From: Isoetes taiwanensis
Lineage: Eukaryota > Streptophyta > Lycopodiopsida > Isoetales > Isoetaceae
Direction of reading: 5' to 3'
DNA length: 64,000 nt
Assembly: GCA_021234155.1 (NCBI GenBank)
Contig: JAJEKV010000057.1
Coordinates: 1,290,300-1,354,299, forward strand
In this document: one piece after another, positions 55,406 through 64,000 of the stretch
Position numbering within the stretch: position 1 is the stretch's first letter
Layout: every line of letters begins with the position of its first letter
Position numbers and translations under genes: made by a program
The notes under the pieces: model-generated
What the model was told of the DNA's origin: nothing
Database searches by the model: none
Seen by the model: the letters and a program-made list of their open reading frames with translations, nothing else

Positions 55406-58394
55406 TTTTTTTTTTTTTTTTTTTTTTTAAGAACTGTGTCATCAATATATTAAAAGAATGGTAATGTTACAAAGCAAGTGAGGAGGAAGGAGAACTGCCC
55501 CAAAGAGACAGCGATACCTCGACACTCCACAACAAACTCACAGAAAACCTGCAACTCTACTGCTGTACAAACTGACCATCACCATCTACAACACCTAAGA
55601 AGTCCCGCCAAATGGCAAACTTCTGCTCTACTAATCCCGGGAACACCAAAAAGCTTTGAAATAGCTTGTACCTGAGTCGAGGAATCAGAGAGGCTGCAGG
55701 CTGCTGAATCCTCTGAAAGATCCACAACCGCCACCGCTTCCAAATCAGCCACACCAACTAAGCCACGCTCAGATGCAAGGCTTGCTTCCGCAAGAGCGGC
55801 CAAGCACCAGGATACACATGAAGCAGCAACTGCTGGCTAGTCAATCTCACCTGAAACAAAGCCCTAACCCAATCCCAAGCAGCCTGCAAGTGAGGGCATA
55901 AAACTAGACAATGCTCCACAGTCTCATGATGAAGGCCACAACAAGGGCAGAGAGGGCTCACACCCGGCCTAAACTGACTCACAAGGGCATTCACCACCGA
56001 CATGGTGATTGCACCACCTGCCACAAGAGCACCCTAAGCTTCGGAGGGGGAAGTGAGCTCCATGTCCACGTCCAAACCGAGCGCCATCGAGAACCCGGAA
56101 GCTGCAGAGACCACTTGCCTGAAGGGGGCAGTGTATCATGAATAGCCAGCACCCGGTAAGAAGACCGCACAAAGCAAGAAGACACAACATCCGGATGAAC
56201 CTTCCAAACCTGCACCACCACATCATCCTGAGGGACAATAGGTATGTGTAGCGGAATACTCCCCGCCACGTGTTTCCAGATAGCCCGATCACTGCCCCTC
56301 AGGCGAAATTTTGCTCGAAAGAACTCCCACGAAGCTAGCTGACCACCCCAATACCAATCCTCCAAAGTGAGCACAGCAGCTCGCCTCCAACGGGCCTGCG
56401 TTCGAGCACAGTGCCCAGGGCAACTCCACATGCACAGACGGCTTCCCAAACGCCACACAATGGCGAAGAGACTGCAACAATAGCGCCACACCAGGAGAAG
56501 ATGCTCCATCCTGCAGAATGCTCCAAACAGACTTGGAGACCAACACCTTACTATGCAGCGCCAAATCCAGAATGGCCAAGCCCCCATCCTCCAGGGGGCG
56601 GAGACACTTCCACCAAGCCACTTTAACAACCGCCCCTTCATCATCCCCGCCCCACACAAAATTTCGAACAATCTTATCCAAAGCCTGTATCTTACCCTCA
56701 GGATCTAACATCGCAGATGTTGTATACACATGAGTGCTACAAAGTACTGACTTGGCAATAGTGATCCTACCTGCCATGGACAACTTGCTACCCTTCCACC
56801 AATTGAGGTGTTTCTGCAACCCCTCATCCCACACCCTCCCCATGGAAACATCCCCTCCAAAGGGAATACCCAACAGCTTAGTACACACATTGCCTGGAAG
56901 CACCTTCCAAGGGAATAGGGCCAAACAAGGGGGAGGCGGAGTCAGCTGGGCCCATAATGCGGAGCACTTACCCCAATTCAGAAGAATGCCCGAGGCCAAG
57001 GAGAAAGTATCCAACAAACCCTTCACATTCCGCAAATTCCTCTCTTCTGGCAAACTGGTTAATAATCTGTTGGCTACCATCCTGCATCCGAAGCCCATCC
57101 ACCACCCCCTCCTCCACTGCAGCAAAAAACAACTGAGACAGTGCCTCCGCCACAATCGTAAACAAAAACGGCGCCAAAGGGCACCCCTGACGCACCCCTC
57201 TGCCTAAGGAGAAAAAGGCGGAGGGTACACCCCGCACACCACCGTGAGCGCGTGGCTGACCTATGCGACTTCATGATCGTCTCACGTAAAAGCGTGGACC
57301 ACGGACCAACGCTAACATCATGGCGGACAAGAACTCCCCAACGGACACTATCATAAGCTTTGGCAAAGTCAAGCTTAAGATAGGCAATGCCTTGACCTGT
57401 TCTTCTGGCCCAATAAAGGCCCTCATAAGTCAGCGGCAACATTAGTCAAAATGTTCCTCCCAAGGACAAACCCAGATTGCACCTTACTAATGGAAGAAGT
57501 CAACACCGGCTTCAACTTCTCTCCGGGGGCTTTTCGCGAATAATCTTATACACAGAGGACAACAAGGAAATAGGCCTCCAATCATTAATAGTAGAAGGGT
57601 CGCTTAACCTTAGGAATCAAGGAAATGCATGCGGTATTCAAGATCCTATCTATTTGAGAAGACCTGCGGCAACTCAAGATACACCTGGGTACAGACTCAC
57701 CAGCCCACTCCCAATAAGTCCGAAAAGAACTCCACAGGGGATGCCATCCAGCCCAAGACATTTATCCTTGGCCATGCACATACATGCCGCCGCTAAATCC
57801 TCTCTCGAGAGCTCACGCTCCAAGCTCTCACGGTGGTGGGCAGAATAGATGGCTTAATGACCCCCAAAACAAGCTCCCGCATCTCCGCGCTCATAGGGAA
57901 GAGTGCTTGTTGTGTGAAAAACCCCGAGAAATGGGCATGCACATACCTCTGCAAATCAGCGGGATCCTCCAAAGTCCGGCCATCGGGCAAAGCAAGGGGC
58001 GCCATAGATCGCGATATCGTTGCCGCCTAGTTGCTCACGAAGAACACCGACGAACTTGTGTCCCCCTCCTTCAACTAGGTAAGGGCCGCCTTCACACGCG
58101 CCTCCTGCACTTTAACCTGCTCCAGAGCAACAATACGCTGCAACACTGCATTCTCCCTAACGCCATCAGAAGGCTGCGCCCGAATCTTCTCCAACTCCTG
58201 ATAGAGACCATGCAATTCCTGCCGCTCCTGCTGCACACGCTGCCTATCAAAGACCTTGGCAAAACGCTTCACCCTGGCCAACGCAGTCACCATACCAGAC
58301 ATACCCTTCAGAGATGAAAAGGTATCAAGCCACAACTCCTGGCACTGGGCCGAGAAATCCGCATCAGCCAGAAGTCTGATTTTCCTTTGCATGT
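55406..58394 (-). mobile_element. 5'-truncated LINE (plant L1 type)
   Basis: The 3' end is a run of 23 or so T on the plus strand (about 55406-55429). Going inward on the minus strand there is a zf-RVT domain (55758-56024, CPCCGLHHETVEHCLVLCP). Before it lies the RT C-terminal region (56289-57155, LLGIPFGGDVS, KLSMAGRITIAKSVL, FVWGG). RT motifs GVRQGCPLAPFLF (57200) and YLKLDFAKAYDSV (57370) follow, and the linker ahead of RT is at 57790-58390 (RVKRFAKVFDRQRVQQE). The YADD box is deleted and the frame shifts many times. The endonuclease is missing, so the copy was truncated at insertion. No target duplication was found. Confidence 0.85.
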
Positions 58395-58659
58395 GTTTAT
58401 TTTTTGAGTGCTTTGTTTATGTGGATGACTACAACAAAAAAATGATGTCATATATGATCATTGTATCTCTTTTTACCTGCTTCAATAATTCTCCTTTTAT
58501 AATGCAATTGTGCGTTCGTTTAACCTACTCGACTTCAATGCTGAGGACAACACTAAAAGTTGGTATAGACCTAGTGATGACGTTCCACGTATTTTATATG
58601 CTATATAATACAAAATACATGACATGTCACCTTGGGTATGCAATGGTATATTGACCCTC

Positions 58660-59050
58660 TGCTTGGCATATGATTTACATATGGCATGATTATCGAGTAC
58701 ATATGGCAAGTAGAGACAGCAAATCCACTACCTAGGCACGATATGCTAGGAGCTGCTTGGCATGTGATTTACATATGGCAGGATTATCGTCAATCCACTA
58801 CCTAGGCACGATATGCTAGGAGCTGCTTTGCATGTGATTTACATATGGTAGGATTACCTAGGCACGATATGCTAAGAGCTGCTTGGCATGTGATTTACAT
58901 ATGGCATAATTATCGAGTACATATGGCAAGTAGAGACCACATGATATGCTAGGAGTTGCTTTGCACCACACGATATGCTAGGAGTTGCTTTGCATATGAT
59001 TTACATGTGGCTACATATGGCAAATATAAGGTCTCTACCATAGGACCGAT
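58660..59050. repeat. CACGATATGCTAGGAGCTGC tandem repeat
   Basis: Five to six imperfect copies combine ACGATATGCTAGGAG(C/T)TGC, TTGGCATGTGATTTACATATGGCA and ATTATCGAGTACATATGGC. Confidence 0.85.
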
Positions 59051-59285
59051 TGGTCATACTTGCGCCGGAGCACATATGGTAGGTTTAAGGTCTCTACCAC
59101 AGGACTGGCACATATGGCAGGTTTAAGGTCTTTACCACAGGAATGGTTGGTCGTACTTGAACCCATGACCTTGGGGCAATAGATGTTTAAGGTTCCCATT
59201 ACTATATCGATATTGACCAGGTTTGAACCCGTGACCTCAGATGTGGCTGTTTGAGGTCCTGCCACTAGATCATGCCCGAATGAAT
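59050..59285 (-). repeat. SINE-like, tRNA-derived repeat (tentative)
   Basis: On the minus strand GATCTAGTGGCAGGACC followed by GAGGTCACGGGTTCAAACC resembles a Pol III A box and B box, as in plant SINEs. A second B-box-like GGTCATGGGTTCAAG follows about 80 bases on. No clear 3' tail or target duplication is visible. Confidence 0.4.
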
Positions 59286-59309
59286 AATAGAAAAATGAAT
59301 ACTTATCCA

Positions 59310-60133
59310 TGTTTTCCAGGCCAGGACTTCCAAAAATCTACATAGCAAATTGAGAATAACAAATATGTACTATTTCTACAACACAATAAGGAGTTGAGAG
59401 AACATCTTAGACTGCATACTTCTTATTGCAAACTTAGATCAGAACAGAGAATATAGATTACCGTAAAGCAAGGTGCTCATCGATAAGCAATGGAAATAAT
59501 TTTACGTCGAAATGGTCTAATGCTCTGCCACACAAACATCTTGCCAGAAAATGCAGAGAAGCTCAAATTTGGATCAACGGAATTGTTTGCAGGAAAGAAA
59601 TCGATCTTCTTAGACGATTCAGGTGCTTTCGAAAGTCAAGGAGATGATAATTGTATTTGCCCTTATGCTTTTAAGAAGAAGAAGAAGAAGAGATTTTAAC
59701 GGAGGGCGTGACCCTTTAGATCTTTTAAATTCAAAGGTAAGAGCCCTACTCGACTGTCATTGCAAACTATTGCTGCGAATAGAAAGAAAGTGGTGCACCA
59801 CTTTTAGGTTCTCTTAGCTCTAGCTTTAATCTGAGCCCTACAAATCATAACTCTGTCAACATCCCCACTTTTGATTTGAAATGTGAGGGGTATATCTCAG
59901 AGTCACACCCCCATCCCTAGGGGTTGCCCTTTTGAAACAAAAAACAAGAGGTAAGGTACGCCATATAACAAGGAAGTCGATTTGTTATGCCAACTAAGCA
60001 TCAGGCATCTTTCTCTTTTCTTCGAGACATGTGGCAATGTTAATATCACTCTTCTTAAATCTCTAATGCTTTATTTTGTTTGATCCTTTACAAGAATGCT
60101 GGTAAATAAATTGGTATTTAGGGCGCTCTAGAA
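59310..60133. other. Upstream region of the PAP phosphatase gene
   Basis: No gene is recognised. It includes an A/G-rich stretch (59675-59695) and AGAGGTAAGGTACG near 59950. The promoter and 5' UTR of the phosphatase gene should lie in its last few hundred bases. Confidence 0.45.
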
Positions 60134-62020
60134 ATGGTAGCAGTTTCCACTACGGCGGTGATGGTGCCTATAGGGCTCTGCAAGGAACAGAAGGCTCTTG
60201 GAGGAAGGAGAGTTCTAAAAGAAGAAGATGGTGAGAATATATTAAAATATGTCGTTGGCTGTCGTCAATCTTTAGGGTTTTATGAACGGGGTTTTAAGCA
60301 ACCAAAGGCTTATGTTTGCCAAGCACCCAGGAAATCTATGTTGCTGCATGCAACGAATGCAAGCTTGAATTCCGAAGTTATTTTCCAGGAGAGAGACAAG
60401 GCCGGATCCATGAGTACAGACCCAGACAGAGGATGGCGCAGTGCAAGACCACAGGATACAGGATTGTACCAGAAAGAATTAGAGATAGCCTCTCAAGCTG
60501 TCCAGTTGGGATGCGTGCTTAGCCAACGGGTACAGGAAAGGATATTGAGAAACGAAGAGAGAACAAATTCCAAAAATGACAGATCACTTGTCACAGTAGC
60601 AGGTAACCTTTTGTTTAGAATTAACCTAGTTTTAGATTTTTTCATGTAGATTGGCATTATGTTGTGATTGATTTGATTTTAATGTGAAGTCTTTTTTTAT
60701 GTGGATGGAGATTTAAGCTGTATGATTATTTTAGTCAACAGGTTTCTGCAGTTTCTTTGTGCTTCGAAAATTAAATTAGTCTATAATAGGGGTTTATTTT
60801 CTTGCTTGATTCGTAAATATTAAAGACTTGTCGACTCCTATGGTATCCTTTTAGATGCCTGAGGTATATTTGTCATAGCCTTTGTCCTGTCTGTGGATAG
60901 GTTTGCATGGTTTATAGCACCACTCAGCACTTATGAGTGGTATCTGAAGCAGACTGGGCAGTGCAGGCTGTCATAAGCTGGATGCTTTCACAAGCCTTTC
61001 CAAATGAGCAAATATCTTTGATGGCTGAGGAAGATACAAAGGCTCTCAGAGGGATGGATGGTATGGATTTGCTGCAGAGAGTTGTTGGGGTCGTGAATGA
61101 ATGCCTCAGTGATGCTGCAGTGATTGGCATAGAGCCACCTGAGCACCCTCTTGGAACTATTGATGTTCTCAAAGCTATAAACAAAGGAAGCGCACACGGA
61201 GGAGAATCTGGCAGACATTGGGTGTTGGACCCTATTGATGGAACTTTAGGTTTTGTACGTGGAGATCAGTATGCTATTGCTCTTGGCATGATCCAAAATG
61301 GTGAGGTAGTCCTTGGTGTCCTTGGGTGTCCAAACTATCCCATGAGGAAAAGGTGGCTAAATTATGACCAGAAGTATTATAGACTTGTAAGTAAAATGTT
61401 TCCTCCCAAAGCAGGCCTCTGGCATAAAGGCTGTGTCATCACTGCAAGAAAGGGAGCTGGAAAGGCATGGATGGAACCGTTGGTTTGGAATTCAGAAGGA
61501 TCATATATATGGAATCCAGCTCAGTCTATAAACGTGTCTAAAGTCAATGATCCTGCAGAAGCAATATTGTGTGAGCCTGTTGAGAAAGCAAATTCTAGCC
61601 ATACCTTTACAGCAGGGGTTGCTCACAGTTTAGGCCTCAGGTAAATTATCTTGATCACTTGGCTATGATTTGCACATTTTCCTTATTATCAATTGATGTA
61701 AATTTTTGTTTAGCAGGAAACAGCCCCTACGTGTATATAGCATGGCAAAGTACGCAGCAATTGCACGCGGTGATGTAGAAATATTTATGAAGTTTGCCAA
61801 GGCAGGATATAAGGAAAAAATATGGGACCATGCTGCAGGGGTTTTGATTGTGCAGGAAGCTGGTGGTATGGTGACTGATGCTGGTGGCCAGCCCTTGGAT
61901 TTTTCAAAAGGCCGCTATTTAGAAGGACTGGACCGAGGGATTGTGGCAACATCAGGAAAAGAACTGCATGAAAAAATAATCTCTGCTGTTGATGCAAGCT
62001 GGAACTCATCAAGATTGTAG
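60134..62020 (+). CDS. 3'(2'),5'-bisphosphate nucleotidase, HAL2/SAL1-like (PAP phosphatase)
   Basis: Three exons: 60134-60602, 60953-61640 and 61717-62020. Junctions keep frame (G|AC gives [14 protein letters not shown] gives RKQPLRVY). Total is 1461 nt, 486 residues. The enzyme removes the 3' phosphate from PAP, a by-product of sulfation and a plastid stress signal. It belongs to the Li-sensitive, Mg-dependent inositol monophosphatase fold. Visible motifs are VTVADWAVQA, MAEED (metal ligands), [26 protein letters not shown] and [12 protein letters not shown]...DFSKGRY. Compared with cytosolic SAL1 (about 350 aa) there is an N-terminal extension of about 110 residues, basic and Ser-rich, fitting a plastid transit peptide, and an insert [13 protein letters not shown] as in the HAL2-like plant subgroup. 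No frame breaks; likely a working host gene. Confidence 0.9.
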
Positions 62021-64000
62021 TTTTTGTTGTATATGGACGTGTGCAGTACATTTAACTTTTCCTGCATTATCGATGGTTTTAGAATGTGCTGTGTTACTGC
62101 TGTGCCTACTCCTTAAGACGCATTGGACTAGAGAAGCTTGTATGCAAAAAATTATCAGCTTGGTGCAGTAGAAGACAACATGGTGTTGTCAAAAACCGCA
62201 GAACAAGGTCAGAAACATGAGATATTTCATAATTTGCTTTCGATCTCAGGTGTAAGTATTCTTTCTTGTTGTGCTTTTTCAATTCAGAAACTAACAAGCT
62301 TCTTCTTGGAGTGAATATCAAGAATAATGATTAAGTTATAAGAGTTGTGACAACTTTAGTACCAAGAGCAATCAGAACGTAGCTTAGGAGATGTACTTTA
62401 GATTTCACAAATCGTCGTTTAATTCTCAATGATGGTAAGGTTTGATTCTCATTTTGATTATTTTGGATTGCGTCGTCATTCTTCAAAAACAAGATGGGAG
62501 GGTTGCCCTTGCGGATGGCATCCGAGATTGTGTCGTTTTTTTGTGTGTTTTGGTTCTCATGTTACGTAATAGTTGGATGAACAAAGATATTAGATTAATA
62601 ATTTTCACTCATCGTTTATAGTAACTATAGTAACGCAAATCGCCGTCTGGTGGAAATTCGTCAGATATTCCCCGAATGTTTATTATGGGCGACGCTTACA
62701 TCGCCGCCATAACTTATATTTTTGCGTTTGTGTGGAGATAAGAGCTTCAGCTGCCTCAGAGCTTCGTCGTCGGCCTCAGAGCTTCTTCTTTTGTGCCTTG
62801 AAGAAGCAACTTCCTTTGTGCAGCAATCTTCCTTTGTAGCAGCTTCCTCTGTGCCTTGAAGAAGCAAGGGTGGAGCCTTGAAGCAGCAGGGGCGGAGCAA
62901 AACAACATATAGAAACAGTGGCGGATCAAGAAGCATATCAGTCTATTTCTAGGGGGGAGCAACAAGCAGCATATCAAGTAGGTGATGCAACCGGTAAGAC
63001 ATTTGCAAGCTGCCTGCATTTCCTAAAATCCAAAGCTTCTGGGCAACAGGATTCAAATCTAAGCTTCTGTGCCTGAAACAAGAAATGAAATGCAAGCACA
63101 AACTCGCAAGAAACCATGCCATATCCTAAGCAGCAAGAAACCATACTATACTCTAAGAGCAAAATCCCTCTCTGTTTGCAAGAATCTAAGAGCAAAATCC
63201 CTCTCTGTTTGCAAGAATCAGTGTTGGAACTCTCCCGCTTGCAAGAATCAACATTGGAAAACAAGGCCAGAATTTCCACCAACGTTGGCTTACGTTTAGT
63301 AGCCGGCCGGATTCATCACTTTGATGCCAATATTGTAGTTGAACATCCACAAAATCACATCTCAATGCTACTATGAGTAATAATTATGAGTAATAATGGT
63401 TGAACTCCCAATGTGTTCATGTTTCCATCTGGTAAACCGACACGCGGCGATGCTCATGGTTAACGCCGCTCTCGGCAGTGCCACCTATCGGTTTACCGGC
63501 CCAAAACCCCTCAATCCCGCTAGTTACCTAGCTCATGAACATTTATAGATTAATCAGTTATTGTGTCAAGAACGTCTGTCAGGATGGGCACGTGCAATCT
63601 ATCAAAGTGGCTCCATATTTTGCAATAGTTAACAAAACGCCTTAAAACTTATAGATGAGAGAGTGAGATCCGTCCAACAAAGTGAAATCATTTAGGGTAA
63701 ATTGTAAAAATGCCCCTATATTTTTCTATAATTGTGAAAATACCCTTGTATTTTATATATTTATCAAAATGCCCTTAATTCTTGTACTTTTATGCCGTAC
63801 ACATGTTTTGCCCCTGTTCTTTACAGGTTTTGGGGAAAAATCCATGATTCAGCCCAAATAGAGGCAAATTTGATGGGGCTTTTTGTGTGATCACGCTTGA
63901 GGAGAAGATCCGACCTTGGGGACGAAGAATTGGAAGCAAAAAGATCGCTTCTAGAAAGAAATCACTTTGTAATATATGATGGATTCAGCTTGAAGGAAAA
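62021..64000. other. 3' flank of the phosphatase gene, no further gene seen
   Basis: Contains a C/T-rich stretch of GCCTTGAAGAAGCA repeats (62740-62890) and an exact tandem repeat (63154-63219). AAAATGCCC words recur near 63700-63775. Short frames here show no recognisable motif. Confidence 0.55.
63154..63219. repeat. Exact 33-bp tandem duplication
   Basis: The unit TAAGAGCAAAATCCCTCTCT plus 13 more bases occurs twice in direct succession without a change. Confidence 0.95.

Noticed and set aside
59490-59699. Lys-tailed 69-residue protein
   Set aside because: The tail is an AAG simple repeat and the rest has no recognisable motif.
62661-63019. Minus-strand small proteins
   Set aside because: They are translations of GCCTTGAAGAAGCA-type repeats.

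Overview
The window is nuclear DNA of a land plant. The evidence is spliceosomal introns with GT/AG ends, two Ty3/gypsy LTR retrotransposons primed by initiator-Met tRNA, plant-type LINE and hAT remnants, and one ordinary host gene for a plastid-type PAP phosphatase. The species cannot be read from the sequence; a large repeat-rich genome such as a fern's is only a guess. Nearly everything from 0.4 to 58.4 kb is nested mobile DNA.

Layout. Ty3-1 (442-20942) has 5-bp target duplications (CATTG). Its 5' LTR is split by a 2.7-kb insertion (about 596-3286), and its reverse transcriptase gene is split by an 11.5-kb insertion, Element A (about 5751-17285). A quiet AT-rich stretch with a foldback and a hAT (DUF659) scrap follows to 24.9 kb. 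Next comes a LINE ORF1-like gene on the minus strand, cut in two by Element B (25809-49774), with a near-perfect 10-bp duplication on either side. Element B is itself interrupted by a second LTR retrotransposon, Ty3-2 (30828-44049). From 50.7 to 55.4 kb there are a gypsy pol scrap, palindrome arrays and an LRR-kinase scrap. A 5'-truncated LINE lies at 55.4-58.4 kb (minus), then repeats, and then the intact phosphatase gene at 60.1-62.0 kb (plus).

Three things look new. (1) Ty3-2 carries two extra genes between its primer-binding site and gag, each with its own TATA box. The first begins with the histone H3 tail MARTKQT and ends in a complete histone H3/CENH3-type fold, with a long charged insert between. 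(2) Elements A and B share a design not obviously described: a DUF7869-like transposase gene and a gene for a beta-class DNA-methyltransferase-like protein, divergently arranged around a palindrome-rich centre. Each element has its own palindrome (AAATGGCGC/GCGCCATTT in A, TCGACTCGCGAGTCGA in B), and these palindromes also sit inside the short introns of the methyltransferase-like genes. In B that gene is intact (879 aa) and fused to an FCP1-like HAD phosphatase domain. (3) The centre of Element B holds five hairpins of about 90 nt with a conserved apical sequence and stems that co-vary between copies. Element A also carries three paralogous small genes of about 80 codons.

The transposase genes of both elements, the pol genes of both retrotransposons and the histone-like gene carry stops or frameshifts in this copy, so most of the window is inactive. 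The methyltransferase-phosphatase gene of Element B and the PAP phosphatase gene are the two long genes that read through cleanly.
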